A DNA stretch of 64,000 bases from Shewanella putrefaciens. GTDB taxonomy: Bacteria; Pseudomonadota; Gammaproteobacteria; Enterobacterales; Shewanellaceae. The notes below the pieces were generated by a model, which had not been told where the DNA came from, ran no database searches, and saw only the letters and a list, made by a program, of their open reading frames with translations. Positions 1 through 8,797 of the stretch are shown here, one piece after another. Position 1 is the stretch's first letter, and the number at the start of each line of letters is the position of its first letter. The DNA is taken from assembly GCF_016406305.1 (NCBI RefSeq), contig NZ_CP066369.1, positions 1,072,501 to 1,136,500 on the forward strand, given 5' to 3'. A program made the position numbers and the translations under genes.

Positions 1-684
1 GGCGGTGCGAATTCGCCATTTACTGAATTGGAACTCGATAATAGACGTCAATTGTACTTAGCCTCCGAGGCACAACTGACTGTCGCGAATGCCGAAGAGC
101 TGCGAGTTAGATTAGCCTATGAATCTAATATTGATGGTGTAAATACGAAAGTGGCTGGCCTGCAAGCGGACTTAGACGTTGCCCTCTATGAGCTAGCGCA
201 ATCCGTGGTGCGTGCACCGGCCGATGGCATGGTCACCCAAATGGCATTGCGTGTGGGTGCTATGGCCGTACCTTTACCTTTACGCCCAGTGATGAGCTTT
301 ATTCCCGACGAGGAGCGGTATTTTGCGGGGGCGTTTTGGCAGAATTCCTTACTGCGTTTGCAGGAGGGCGATGAAGCCGAAGTCATTTTGGATGCCGCGC
401 CCGGACAAATCTTTAAGGGGAAAGTGGCGAAAATATTACCCGCTATGGCTGAAGGTGAAATTCAAATGAGCGGCGCGCTGCAATCATCGGATCAGCTTTT
501 TAAAAATGGCCGAGTGATAGTGCTGATTGATATTGAAGATGATGCGATACGTAAACAATTCCCCGCCGGTGTTTCTGGGCAGATTGCTATTTATACTGAA
601 CATTTCCACCATGTGGCCGTGATGCGTAAAGTATTACTGAGGATGCAAGGTTGGCTGAATTATTTGTTTTTTGATGGACATTAA
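1..684 (+). CDS. HlyD-family membrane fusion (periplasmic adaptor) protein, 3' part
   Basis: The frame is open from base 1, so the N-terminus with the membrane anchor lies outside the window. What remains is the end of an alpha-helical hairpin (Gln/Ala/Leu-rich), then the half-lipoyl segment with the typical VRAPADG motif (about 50 residues after the first TTG at 28), then a beta-barrel domain. This matches HlyD/EmrA adaptors of the E. coli YibH/YiaV kind, which link an inner-membrane exporter to the outer membrane. The substrate cannot be told. The gene ends 40 bp before a strong terminator, so it closes its operon. Family assignment is firm; the transporter partner is not visible. Confidence 0.85.
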   Translation, partial: GGANSPFTELELDNRRQLYLASEAQLTVANAEELRVRLAYESNIDGVNTKVAGLQADLDVALYELAQSVVRAPADGMVTQMALRVGAMAVPLPLRPVMSFIPDEERYFAGAFWQNSLLRLQEGDEAEVILDAAPGQIFKGKVAKILPAMAEGEIQMSGALQSSDQLFKNGRVIVLIDIEDDAIRKQFPAGVSGQIAIYTEHFHHVAVMRKVLLRMQGWLNYLFFDGH

Positions 685-723
685 TGCATTAAAAACTGAG
701 TTAATTTGGTTGTATATTTTGTA

Positions 724-747
724 AAGTCCAGTTCGCTGGACTTTTTT
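724..747 (+). terminator. Rho-independent terminator of the HlyD-family gene
   Basis: An 8-bp perfect stem (AAGTCCAG/CTGGACTT) with a TTCG tetraloop is followed by a run of T. It lies 40 bp after the adaptor gene stop. Confidence 0.9.
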
Positions 748-789
748 ATATAACATTTCCGTTTAATCACAGCTAATGGATATACAAGT

Positions 790-2295
790 ATGCAAGATAT
801 TCGCGATTTAACCTCAGTGCTGCGCTCTAATACACCGATAGTGGTTATTGAAACCTATGAAGAATATCGCGTAGTCGAGCTGCTTAAACGGGTCGCAAAT
901 GTACTGTATCAGCCAGTGTTTACTTGGAGTATTACCCAAGGTTTAGCCCGGGTCGATAAACCCATGGCGGCGCAAAAGTTTAATAGCGAGCCGACAGAAC
1001 TGTTAGGGCAGATTAAGGCAACGCCACAGCAGGGGATTTATGTGCTGTGCGACTTCCATCCCTTTGTGATTGATGCCCCTAAGAATGTCCGTTTACTCAA
1101 AGAAATCGCCCTCGAGTACGATACACTGCAGCATACCTTAGTGCTGGTGAGCCATGCCTTTGAAATCCCACCCGAAATAAAACGTTATTGCGCTTATTTT
1201 CGCTTAACCTTGCCAAGCACTGTGCAATTGCAAAACTTGATTTACCTCGAAGTCGATAATATTCGTAACCAAGGCACGCCGTTATTGGTCGATGATGCTG
1301 CTGTGGTCAAATTAGCCGATAATTTGCGGGGCGTGACTTTAGATGATGCCCGCCGTCTAGTACGCAAAGCCATAGTCGATGATGGCGCTATTACCTCGTC
1401 GGATATCGATGCGATCAATAAAGCTAAGTTTCAGTTACTCGACTTAAATGGCGTGCTGCAATTTGAATATGACACCAGTGATTTCTCCGAGATAGCAGGG
1501 CTGCATAATCTCAAAAAATGGCTTAAACAGCGCTCACCCACCGCAGCTGTCAAGCATGATACTGGGTTAACAAATACCAAGGATGTGCCCACAGTGCTGG
1601 ATATGCCCAAGGGAATATTACTGCTTGGCGTTCAGGGCAGTGGCAAGAGCTTAGCGGCTAAGGCGGTTGCGGGCGTCTGGCAGCGGCCCTTGCTCAGACT
1701 CGATATGGCAGCTTTATATAACAAATACATAGGCGAAACCGAGAAGAACCTGCGAAACGCACTGGCTCTCGCCGACATGATGTCGCCCTGTGTGCTTTGG
1801 ATAGATGAAATAGAAAAAGGCTTAAGCGGCAGTAGCAGTGATGAGGGCACATCGACGCGAATACTCGGCACTTTACTCACTTGGATGGCGGAGCGTAAAT
1901 CTGAAGTCTTTGTGGTCGCCACTGCCAATGATATTCAAGCTTTGCCGCCAGAGCTGATGCGAAAGGGCAGGATGGATGAAATCTTCTTTGTCGATTTACC
2001 CGACGAAGCGATACGCAAAGCTATCTTCTTAATTCACTGTCAGCGCCGCGGAATCGATGTGGCGAGCTTAGATCTCGCCCAGTTATCGGCCCGTAGTCAT
2101 GGGTTTTCCGGCGCCGAAATCGAGCAAGCTGTTATCGCCGCTATGTATACCGCAAGAAGTGTCGAGCGCGGTGTCGATCAGCTGTTACTACTCGAAGAAC
2201 TCAGTAAGACTCGGCCTTTATCTGTGGTCATGAGCGATAAAATTAATGCGCTTAGACAATGGGCCGCAGGACGAACCGTTAATGCCCATGAATAA
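790..2295 (+). CDS. AAA+ ATPase, Ycf46-like
   Basis: 501 aa. Residues 1-230 form an N-terminal region without a clear enzyme motif, resembling that of cyanobacterial/plastid Ycf46-type proteins. The C-terminal half is one AAA+ module: Walker A GVQGSGKS at 280-287, Walker B VLWIDE at 335-340, and a sensor-1 segment VATAND near 376-381. The LMRKGRMDE segment near 389-397 carries the arginine-finger candidates. The hydrolytic residues are intact, so an active ATPase is expected, probably a remodelling factor. The substrate is unknown. It stands alone: a terminator separates it from the adaptor gene, and the cys operon converges from the other side. The ribosome-binding site at the ATG is weak. 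Confidence 0.85.
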   Translation: MQDIRDLTSVLRSNTPIVVIETYEEYRVVELLKRVANVLYQPVFTWSITQGLARVDKPMAAQKFNSEPTELLGQIKATPQQGIYVLCDFHPFVIDAPKNVRLLKEIALEYDTLQHTLVLVSHAFEIPPEIKRYCAYFRLTLPSTVQLQNLIYLEVDNIRNQGTPLLVDDAAVVKLADNLRGVTLDDARRLVRKAIVDDGAITSSDIDAINKAKFQLLDLNGVLQFEYDTSDFSEIAGLHNLKKWLKQRSPTAAVKHDTGLTNTKDVPTVLDMPKGILLLGVQGSGKSLAAKAVAGVWQRPLLRLDMAALYNKYIGETEKNLRNALALADMMSPCVLWIDEIEKGLSGSSSDEGTSTRILGTLLTWMAERKSEVFVVATANDIQALPPELMRKGRMDEIFFVDLPDEAIRKAIFLIHCQRRGIDVASLDLAQLSARSHGFSGAEIEQAVIAAMYTARSVERGVDQLLLLEELSKTRPLSVVMSDKINALRQWAAGRTVNAHE

Positions 2296-2326
2296 GAGCG
2301 CTGCTTCATTCCATAAGTGCTTTGAT

Positions 2327-2353
2327 ATGAGTGCTTTGGCATGAGTGCTTTGG
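2327..2353 (+). repeat. Short tandem repeat, 14-bp period
   Basis: The 13-mer ATGAGTGCTTTGG occurs at 2327-2339 and again at 2341-2353, just after the AAA+ gene. A shorter, related ATAAGTGCTTTG precedes it at about 2313. The function is unknown and it may be chance or slippage. Confidence 0.6.
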
Positions 2354-2394
2354 TGTTTTGGGCGACAATATCTCTCTAATGAGTTTGAATCTTA

Positions 2395-2420
2395 GCGGTA
2401 TCACTGCCCAGTGATACCGC
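2395..2420. terminator. Perfect hairpin between convergent AAA+ gene and cysA
   Basis: Arms of 11 bp (GCGGTATCACT / AGTGATACCGC) with a 4-nt loop lie between two converging genes. There is no T run on either strand, so it may act as an mRNA 3'-end stabiliser or a weak bidirectional terminator rather than a canonical one. Confidence 0.6.
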
Positions 2421-2450
2421 CAATGCTGCTGATTTCTTTCAGAATGAAAT

Positions 2451-3581
2451 TTAGATGTCGAAGGCGAGACTGCCCGGTGCCAGAAATGGCCAGTTGAGAC
2501 GCGTCGGTGAACTCTCACCCTGGGCACCAAAGAAGTAAGCTGTTCTTGGGGTAGCGTAAACTACACTGCCTTTTTGCAACCCGAGCTCCTGCAGATTATG
2601 GTGAGTGAATTTGGCTTCCCACAGCTCTTCGCTATGCCAGCCGTGTGGGGCTAATTCCAGTCTTACTTCGGCGCCAATGGGGGTCATGGCGACAATATTG
2701 AACGGCAAATTGGCCTGACTATTGGGCTTATTTGACAGCGCTAATTCGTGACTGCGAACATAGAGCACGCCATCTTGCTGTAGTGTTTGCTGTTCTGGAG
2801 GTGTTAAAAATGCTTGACCATTTTCCCAACGTTTTTGTTGCCAACTGGCTTCAAAGACATTGACGTTACCAAGAAAATCAAACACAAAGCGACTATTGGG
2901 GTGTGAGTATAGCTCAGCAGGTGTATTAATCTGCTCTATATGACCATTGCTCATCACTACCACTCTATCTGAAAGCTCAAGCGCCTCATCCTGATCGTGG
3001 GTCACAAACACGCTGGTGAATTTCAATTCATCATGCAGGCTGCGTAGCCAGCGGCGTAGTTCTTTACGCACTTTAGCATCCAAGGCACCAAAGGGTTCAT
3101 CCAGTAGCAAGACTTCTGGTTGGGTAGCGAGTGCGCGGGCCAACGCTATTCGCTGTTTTTGTCCACCCGAGAGTTGCTCGGGATAGCGCTGTGCGAGATG
3201 GCCTAGTTGTACTGTTTCTAGCAGTTGTGTCACTCGCTTATGAATTTCTGCCGCCGAAGGCCTTTGTTTTTTCGGCATGACTTCGAGTCCAAAGGCGACG
3301 TTATCGGCGACCGTCATATGGCGAAACAGCGCGTAGTTTTGAAACACAAAACCCACGCGTCTTTCACGCACATGCACTTGGGTGACATCTCGGTTGCCGA
3401 ATTGAATTTGGCCGCTATCGGCTCCTTCAAGACCGGCAATAATCCGCAGCAGTGTGGTTTTGCCTGAACCTGATGGTCCCAGCAGACCAATCATTTCCCC
3501 TTCTTGAATATCGAGATTAAGTGGGGAAAGCGCCTGAAATTGGCCAAATTTCTTGGAAATATTAGTAAGACGAATACTCAT
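2451..3581 (-). CDS. cysA: Sulfate/thiosulfate ABC transporter ATP-binding protein CysA
   Basis: 376 aa. ATPase that powers sulfate/thiosulfate import through CysT-CysW. Visible motifs are Walker A GPSGSGKT at 35-42, the ABC signature LSGGQ at 137-141 and Walker B LLLDEP at 158-163, followed by the D-loop and switch histidine region ([10 protein letters not shown]). A C-terminal TOBE-like regulatory domain covers about 240-376. Length fits the CysA family (about 365 aa). The start codon overlaps the cysW stop (ATGA), so the two are translationally coupled. It is the last gene of sbp-cysT-cysW-cysA. Confidence 0.97.
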   Translation of the reverse strand: MSIRLTNISKKFGQFQALSPLNLDIQEGEMIGLLGPSGSGKTTLLRIIAGLEGADSGQIQFGNRDVTQVHVRERRVGFVFQNYALFRHMTVADNVAFGLEVMPKKQRPSAAEIHKRVTQLLETVQLGHLAQRYPEQLSGGQKQRIALARALATQPEVLLLDEPFGALDAKVRKELRRWLRSLHDELKFTSVFVTHDQDEALELSDRVVVMSNGHIEQINTPAELYSHPNSRFVFDFLGNVNVFEASWQQKRWENGQAFLTPPEQQTLQQDGVLYVRSHELALSNKPNSQANLPFNIVAMTPIGAEVRLELAPHGWHSEELWEAKFTHHNLQELGLQKGSVVYATPRTAYFFGAQGESSPTRLNWPFLAPGSLAFDI

Positions 3582-4444
3582 AGTTGGCTCTGCTCTTTAT
3601 TGTCATTGGCGGTTAAACTGCGTTGTTGCCGCCATTCCACTACGGCTTTTAGCATTAGGGTAAATAGGGCGATCAGGGCCAGTAATGACGCGCTCGCGAA
3701 GGCGGCTTCGGCCTGATAATCTTCATACAATAATTGCACATGTAAAGGTAAGGTATTGGTTTCGCCGCGAATGTTGCCAGACACGACTGCAACGGCACCA
3801 AATTCGCCCACGGCTCTGGCATTGGTGAGGATCACACCGTAAATCAGTGCCCATTTGATGTTGGGTAGGGTCACGCGGCGAAAGAGTTGCCACCATGACG
3901 CCCCGAGGATCACTGCTGCTTCTTCTTCCGATGCGCCCTGTTGTTGCATCAATGGGATCAGTTCTCTGGCCACAAAGGGGCAAGTGACAAAAATGGTCAC
4001 TAATAGTATTCCCGGCCAAGCAAACATGATCTGCAGATCGTGCTCATAGAGCCATTCGCCCAGCCAGCCACTGTTGCCATAGAGCAGCAAATAGAGCAAA
4101 CCTGCGACGACCGGGGAGACCGCAAATGGAATATCAATCAGCGTGATAAGTAATTTGCGACCGGGGAATTCAAAGCGAGTCACGCTCCACGCCAACATGA
4201 CGCCAAACACTAAATTGATCGGTACTGTCAGTGCCGCCACCATCAGCGTTAAACCAATCGCATGCAGCGAATCCGGCTGAGTTAGGTGGCCAATATAACG
4301 CTCCCAACCTCCGACAAACGCTTGCTGAAAAATACTCACCAACGGCAATAGCAACAATAGCAAGCCTAAGAGCACGGCGAGGGTAATAAGGCTCCATTTG
4401 ATCAGGGGCGCTTCACCGACTCTTAAGGGTTTAAATGAGTTCAT
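3578..4444 (-). CDS. cysW: Sulfate ABC transporter permease CysW
   Basis: 288 aa inner-membrane permease with about six hydrophobic helices and the conserved cytoplasmic EAA loop ([11 protein letters not shown]...), which docks on CysA. The conserved [12 protein letters not shown] segment is typical of the CysT/CysW pair. It lies 9 bp downstream of cysT and overlaps cysA by 4 bp. Together with CysT it forms the heterodimeric sulfate channel. Confidence 0.96.
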   Translation of the reverse strand: MNSFKPLRVGEAPLIKWSLITLAVLLGLLLLLLPLVSIFQQAFVGGWERYIGHLTQPDSLHAIGLTLMVAALTVPINLVFGVMLAWSVTRFEFPGRKLLITLIDIPFAVSPVVAGLLYLLLYGNSGWLGEWLYEHDLQIMFAWPGILLVTIFVTCPFVARELIPLMQQQGASEEEAAVILGASWWQLFRRVTLPNIKWALIYGVILTNARAVGEFGAVAVVSGNIRGETNTLPLHVQLLYEDYQAEAAFASASLLALIALFTLMLKAVVEWRQQRSLTANDNKEQSQL

Positions 4445-4453
4445 ATTCGCTCC

Positions 4454-5299
4454 TTATCGTCCATGAATGCGGCGCAGATAACGCGCCTGCCACAGGTTTA
4501 TCAGCAGTAATAGCAGTAACGAGGTCATCAGAACCACTGAGGCAATGGCGCTGGCACCTGCAAAATCAAATTCTTGTAGGCGGACAAAGATCATTAACGA
4601 AGTGATTTCACTGATATAAGGCATATTGCCAGCGATAAAGATCACTGCACCAAACTCACCCAGACTGCGGGTAAAAGACAGTGCCGTTCCAATCATTAAT
4701 GCTGGCCAAAGGGAGGGCAAAATAACCCGCCAGAATACCGAACGATCCGAGGCGCCAAGCGTCATTCCCGCTTCTTCTTCCTCGTGGGATAACTCTTCGA
4801 GAACGGGTTGTACTGTACGAACCACAAAGGGAATACTGGTGAAAATCATCGCGACCACTATGCCTAGCGGGGTGTAGGCAACTTTTATGCCCCATTCTGC
4901 TAATAGACTACCGATTTGGCCGTTTTCCGCATAAAGGGTGGCTAAGGTAATACCGGCAACGGCGGTCGGCAAGGCAAAGGGTAAATCTACCAAGGCATCT
5001 AAAATGCGTTTGCCGGGAAATTCATAACGCACGAGTACCCATGCGAGTAATAATCCGAAAAGGCAGTTAAATAATGATGCCGCGAGCGCCGATAGTATGG
5101 TGATTCGGTAACTGGCAACCACTCTGGGATCGGCAATCACGCCCCAGTATTCGGACCAGCTCATTGAACTGGTCTGCATGATTAAGCCTGTGGTCGGCAA
5201 TAATAGAATTAGGCTGACAAACAGCAGGGACACACCTAAGCTGATGGTAAAACCGGGAAGAACCCGCTTATGGCGTAAACGCCCGTTATTAAAAATCAC
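4454..5299 (-). CDS. cysT: Sulfate ABC transporter permease CysT (CysU)
   Basis: 281 aa inner-membrane permease paired with CysW. It has several hydrophobic helices, the EAA loop (EEEEAGMTLGAS) and the LGEFGAVIFIAGN segment shared with CysW. The order after sbp and before cysW matches the enterobacterial cysPTWA (cysPUWA) operon. Between sbp and this gene lie 195 bp holding a strong GC-rich hairpin, unlike the tight spacing of the other three genes. Confidence 0.95.
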   Translation of the reverse strand: MIFNNGRLRHKRVLPGFTISLGVSLLFVSLILLLPTTGLIMQTSSMSWSEYWGVIADPRVVASYRITILSALAASLFNCLFGLLLAWVLVRYEFPGKRILDALVDLPFALPTAVAGITLATLYAENGQIGSLLAEWGIKVAYTPLGIVVAMIFTSIPFVVRTVQPVLEELSHEEEEAGMTLGASDRSVFWRVILPSLWPALMIGTALSFTRSLGEFGAVIFIAGNMPYISEITSLMIFVRLQEFDFAGASAIASVVLMTSLLLLLLINLWQARYLRRIHGR

Positions 5300-5433
5300 A
5301 GAATAATCACCCGATCAGGTTAATTGCGTTAAACCAATACGATACATTTGCCATTACTAAACTGTTGTTTGAGTTAAAGGCGATTGCAGTCGTCTTCACC
5401 GCTTGGGAACCAACACCAATAAACACCCTAAAG

Positions 5434-5466
5434 TTGCTTAACCCGGGACTTAGCCCGGGTTGCAAC
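5434..5466 (-). terminator. GC-rich intercistronic hairpin between sbp and cysT
   Basis: Arms AACCCGGG (5440-5447) and CCCGGGTT (5454-5461) with a 6-nt loop. The stem is extended outward by GTTGC/GCAAC across a 2-nt bulge. There is no T run on the minus strand, so an RNA-processing or stabilising element, or partial attenuator, is more likely than a full terminator. It would let sbp be expressed above the permease genes. Confidence 0.6.
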
Positions 5467-5494
5467 GTTAATCTTCTACAATACCAAGCTGGGA

Positions 5495-6502
5495 TTATCG
5501 CTTGAGTAACTCATCGAGTTTTGCACCGTTAGCAAACTGCGTTTTCATGGCATTATCCCAACCACCGATGATTTGCTCGACTGTCAGCAGATCAACCGTA
5601 GGGAACTGCTTAGCAAACTCAGCTTTAACCTTTTCGTTGTGTACCCGATAGTTGAATCCTGCCAGTAGGCGCTGCGCTTCTTCACTGTAGAGATAATTCA
5701 AATACTCAGTGGCGAGTTCCTGTGTCCCATTACGCTTAGCATTTTTTTCAACCACAGCAACGGGGAACTCTGCCAGAATCGAGGTTTTTGGTACAACCAC
5801 TTGGTAATCGTCCGTACCATACTGCTGGCGAATATTGTTCACTTCCGATTCAAAGGTAATTAATACATCACCGATCCCACGTTCAACAAAGGAGGTGGTC
5901 GCCCCGCGGCCGCCTGTATCAAAAACTGCGACATTACCGAGGAATTTTTTCAGGAATTGATCCAGTTCAGCCTGATTATCTTTACCATGGTTTTTCTGAG
6001 CATAACCTAATGCGGCTAAATAAGTGTAGCGGGCATTACCAGAGGTTTTTGGGTTAGGAAAGACCAGCTTAACGTCATCTTTAGCTAAATCGCCCCAGTC
6101 GCTGATTTGCTTTGGGTTACCCTTACGCACCAAAAATGCGATGGTGGAATAGTAAGGTGAGCTGGCGTTAGGCAGTAATTGTTGCCAATTTTCCGGGATC
6201 AATTTACCGCGATCGTGCAGAACTTGTACGTCTGTCACTTGATTAAAGGTCACCACATCTGCGGGTAATCCCTGCAGAATTGAGCGTGCCTGCGCTGATG
6301 AGCCTGCATGGGATTGTTTAATCTCGACGGTTTTACCTGTTTTCTCTTCCCAATGTTTGGCAAAAACGGGGTTGTAGGCATTGAATAATTCCCGGGCGAT
6401 ATCATAGGAGGAATTAAGCAGGGTTTGATCTGCGGCAGTCACATTGAGTGAGGTTCCCAGAATGAGGGTTCCTAGCAGGGCCTTTATCAATTTTACGGAC
6501 AT
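5495..6502 (-). CDS. sbp: Periplasmic sulfate-binding protein (Sbp/CysP family)
   Basis: 335 aa. A cleavable signal peptide covers residues 1-24 (MSVKLIKALL..., cleavage after TAA). The mature part has hallmarks of the family: the SYDIARELFNAYN segment near the start, SHAGSSAQARS in the ligand pocket and FDTGGRGATTSF near the middle. Binds sulfate, possibly thiosulfate, and delivers it to CysT-CysW-CysA. Sbp and CysP are hard to separate by eye. It is the first gene of the operon and divergent from cysM, sharing a 212-bp control region. Confidence 0.95.
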   Translation of the reverse strand: MSVKLIKALLGTLILGTSLNVTAADQTLLNSSYDIARELFNAYNPVFAKHWEEKTGKTVEIKQSHAGSSAQARSILQGLPADVVTFNQVTDVQVLHDRGKLIPENWQQLLPNASSPYYSTIAFLVRKGNPKQISDWGDLAKDDVKLVFPNPKTSGNARYTYLAALGYAQKNHGKDNQAELDQFLKKFLGNVAVFDTGGRGATTSFVERGIGDVLITFESEVNNIRQQYGTDDYQVVVPKTSILAEFPVAVVEKNAKRNGTQELATEYLNYLYSEEAQRLLAGFNYRVHNEKVKAEFAKQFPTVDLLTVEQIIGGWDNAMKTQFANGAKLDELLKR

Positions 6503-6551
6503 TTTTAACTCCTTAATCTGGCAATTTTGTCAGCGTTATGGCACCTAGAGT

Positions 6552-6596
6552 AATAGAACTAATTGTTTATAAAAAGCCAATTGAATAGAACTAATT
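6552..6596. promoter_or_regulatory. Direct repeats in the sbp-cysM control region (candidate CysB sites)
   Basis: The 13-mer AATAGAACTAATT occurs at 6552-6564 and 6584-6596, 32 bp (about three helical turns) apart. It sits between two divergent sulfur-assimilation units. In enterobacteria such genes are activated by the LysR-type regulator CysB. Assigning these repeats to CysB is inference. Confidence 0.5.
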
Positions 6597-6714
6597 TGAA
6601 TAACTATGAGCGATTTATTTTATGCTATAAGCAGTATTCGCCGTGTTTGTCAGTGGTAACCGACTTAGAATAGGCTATCGCTTAGCTGTTTTTATCAAGT
6701 AAAGGATAATCCTA

Positions 6715-7593
6715 GTGTCTGACTTTCCGACAATTGAAGCCTGCATCGGGCAAACTCCGCTGGTTCGCTTGCAGCGGCTTAACTGTGGTACTTCCACTGT
6801 ACTGTTAAAATTGGAAGGCAATAATCCCGCGGGTTCAGTTAAAGATCGCCCTGCACTCAATATGATCATTCAGGCCGAACTTCGCCAAGAAATAAGCCCT
6901 GGTGATACGCTTATTGAGGCAACGAGTGGCAATACTGGGATTGCACTGGCGATGGCGGCGGCAATCAAAGGATATAAGATGATCCTGATTATGCCGAACA
7001 ACTCGACACAGGAGCGTAAGGATGCGATGCAAGCCTATGGCGCAGAACTCATGCTGGTGGATAATATGGAAACCGCACGGGATTTGGCGCTGCAGTTACA
7101 AAGTGAAGGCAAAGGTAAGGTGCTGGATCAGTTTAATAACCAAGATAACGCTCATGCGCATTTCCTCACGACAGGCCCAGAGATCTGGCAACAGAGTCTA
7201 GGTAAAATTACCCACTTTGTGTCAAGTATGGGGACGACAGGTACCATAATGGGGGTGTCTAAATACCTTAAAAGTTGTAATCCTGATATCACAATCGTTG
7301 GCCTTCAGCCCGCCGATGGCAGTGCTATTCCTGGGATCCGACGTTGGCCGCAGGCGTATTTGCCTGGGATTTTTGATGCTTCCTGGGTTGATTTAGTGAT
7401 GGATATTGAAGAGCAAGATGCAAAAGCTATGGCGAGAAGCTTAGCGCGAGAGGAAGGGATTTGTGCCGGAGTCAGTTCGGGTGGTGCCGTGTTTGCGGCA
7501 CTGGAGATTGCTAAACAATATCCGGGGTCTGTGGTCGTGGCGATTGTCTGTGATCGGGGCGATCGTTACCTTTCGTCGGGGCTTTTTTCCTGA
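6715..7593 (+). CDS. cysM: Cysteine synthase B (O-acetylserine sulfhydrylase)
   Basis: 292 aa PLP enzyme that makes cysteine from O-acetylserine and sulfide or thiosulfate. The PLP lysine is K43 in GSVKDRPA, the substrate loop is EATSGNTGIALA, and the phosphate-binding loop is SSMGTTGTIMG. Length and the GIRRWPQAYLPGIFD region fit CysM rather than CysK (about 320 aa). The GTG start at 6715 follows an AAGGA site. It is divergent from the sulfate importer, which fits coordinated sulfur assimilation. Confidence 0.95.
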   Translation: MSDFPTIEACIGQTPLVRLQRLNCGTSTVLLKLEGNNPAGSVKDRPALNMIIQAELRQEISPGDTLIEATSGNTGIALAMAAAIKGYKMILIMPNNSTQERKDAMQAYGAELMLVDNMETARDLALQLQSEGKGKVLDQFNNQDNAHAHFLTTGPEIWQQSLGKITHFVSSMGTTGTIMGVSKYLKSCNPDITIVGLQPADGSAIPGIRRWPQAYLPGIFDASWVDLVMDIEEQDAKAMARSLAREEGICAGVSSGGAVFAALEIAKQYPGSVVVAIVCDRGDRYLSSGLFS

Positions 7594-7648
7594 GTTATAG
7601 ACTTTTTCTCTAAGCATACATACTGATATGAGTGCTTTATCGATAACT

Positions 7649-7675
7649 AAAAATGGGCGAGATACGCCCATTTTT
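7649..7675. terminator. Bidirectional terminator between cysM and DUF4136 gene
   Basis: An 11-bp stem (AAAAATGGGCG / CGCCCATTTTT) with a 5-nt loop carries A and T tracts on both flanks. It sits between convergent genes and can serve both. Confidence 0.9.
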
Positions 7676-7690
7676 ACCTTTCAAACGCGA

Positions 7691-8227
7691 TCATTTTTTC
7701 GGTGGGAACTGCGCTAAAATCCGGCTGACGGCTTTGGCTGTGTCTTGGGCTTTTTCATTACCGCCTGCGTCGAAGTCATATTTGTCGCTGCCTCGCCAAA
7801 TTAATTTGTTGGTCTTAGGGTCAATAATATCTATCTGAATCGTTTGTATTTTTGCGGTATCACTGCCAATAGGAACATCGACGCTAGTGCCGACTCCTAT
7901 GCCACCAGAGTGGCCGAAGGTGCCTGTTCCTAAGCCAATAGAAAGGCCCGAATCCTTAGGTTTATCTTGGGTGAGTAGGGCGTAGGCAACGTTAAAATCG
8001 GGGGCTGAGGGATTTTCGACAAAGCCTTTTTGGCGCAATTGGGTGTTGATTTCAACTTGGATCCGTTGAGCACTTAAGGGATCGTCCGTTGACGCTGGTG
8101 TAAGCTGGGTGAAGTTGTGCAATGTGCTGAAGTCGTAATTGAGGTCGTAATCGTTTTTAGGTTTACTGCTGCAAGCGCTTAATAGGGCGACTGCGAGGAG
8201 TAGGTTAATAAAGTGTCGATATCCCAT
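7691..8227 (-). CDS. DUF4136 lipoprotein
   Basis: 178 aa. The start at 8227 (MGYRHF...) is preferred because a TTGGAG site lies 7 bp upstream; a longer frame begins at 8251 without one. A lipoprotein signal ends in the lipobox LLSAC, giving a lipid-modified Cys. The rest resembles DUF4136, with the DYDFSTLHNF opening, a Gly-rich central stretch and a C-terminal KLIWRGSD motif. Members are envelope lipoproteins of unknown function. It is monocistronic, with terminators on its 3' side. Confidence 0.85.
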   Translation of the reverse strand: MGYRHFINLLLAVALLSACSSKPKNDYDLNYDFSTLHNFTQLTPASTDDPLSAQRIQVEINTQLRQKGFVENPSAPDFNVAYALLTQDKPKDSGLSIGLGTGTFGHSGGIGVGTSVDVPIGSDTAKIQTIQIDIIDPKTNKLIWRGSDKYDFDAGGNEKAQDTAKAVSRILAQFPPKK

Positions 8228-8391
8228 GATATTGCTCCAAAAGTTGTACAAACTCTGCTCAATGTGCCTTGATTAAGCTTGTTCCTGCAAGTACTTTAGA
8301 TAAGAGTGTTGAATTTTTAGCGTTAATTTAACGGCAAGTTCAATACGCTCCGATTAATGCAGATGAATTATGGCAGAGAAGCTCTATCATC

Positions 8392-8697
8392 ATGGAACAG
8401 TTAGCCTTTTTTGAGATCCCCAGCCCTTGTATCGGTGTGTGTGCAACCGATGCGCGGGGCTATTGTAAAGGTTGTTTGCGTAGCCGTGATGAACGCTTTA
8501 ATTGGCTGAGTTTCACCGATGCACAAAAGTACGATGTGATCCGCCTCTGTAATCAGCGTAAGCGTCGTCGCCAACTGGCAGCGATCAAGGCGCAGCAACT
8601 GCAAATAGCGCAGGAGAGGGCGGCATTAAATCCGCAATTGAATTTTGAGCCAGAGAGCAGCACAGATTTAGACTTTGGTGACTTCGAGCTAGATTGA
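8392..8697 (+). CDS. DUF1289 family small Cys-rich protein
   Basis: 101 aa. The N-terminal half holds the DUF1289 signature PCIGVCATDARGYCKGC with four Cys (positions 13-29), followed by RSRDERFNW. This suggests a small metal- or Fe-S-binding module, though binding is not shown for the family as I know it. The C-terminal third is basic, then acidic and low-complexity. E. coli YdhL is a relative. It is a single gene. Confidence 0.88.
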   Translation: MEQLAFFEIPSPCIGVCATDARGYCKGCLRSRDERFNWLSFTDAQKYDVIRLCNQRKRRRQLAAIKAQQLQIAQERAALNPQLNFEPESSTDLDFGDFELD

Positions 8698-8797
8698 GAT
8701 GTTGGGTAACGTCTAAGTTAGATAACCCGCTGAACTCGCCGTTTACATTTCCCGTTATATTTATCGCAGGCTGTTACTTGATCCATCCTCACTCTGA

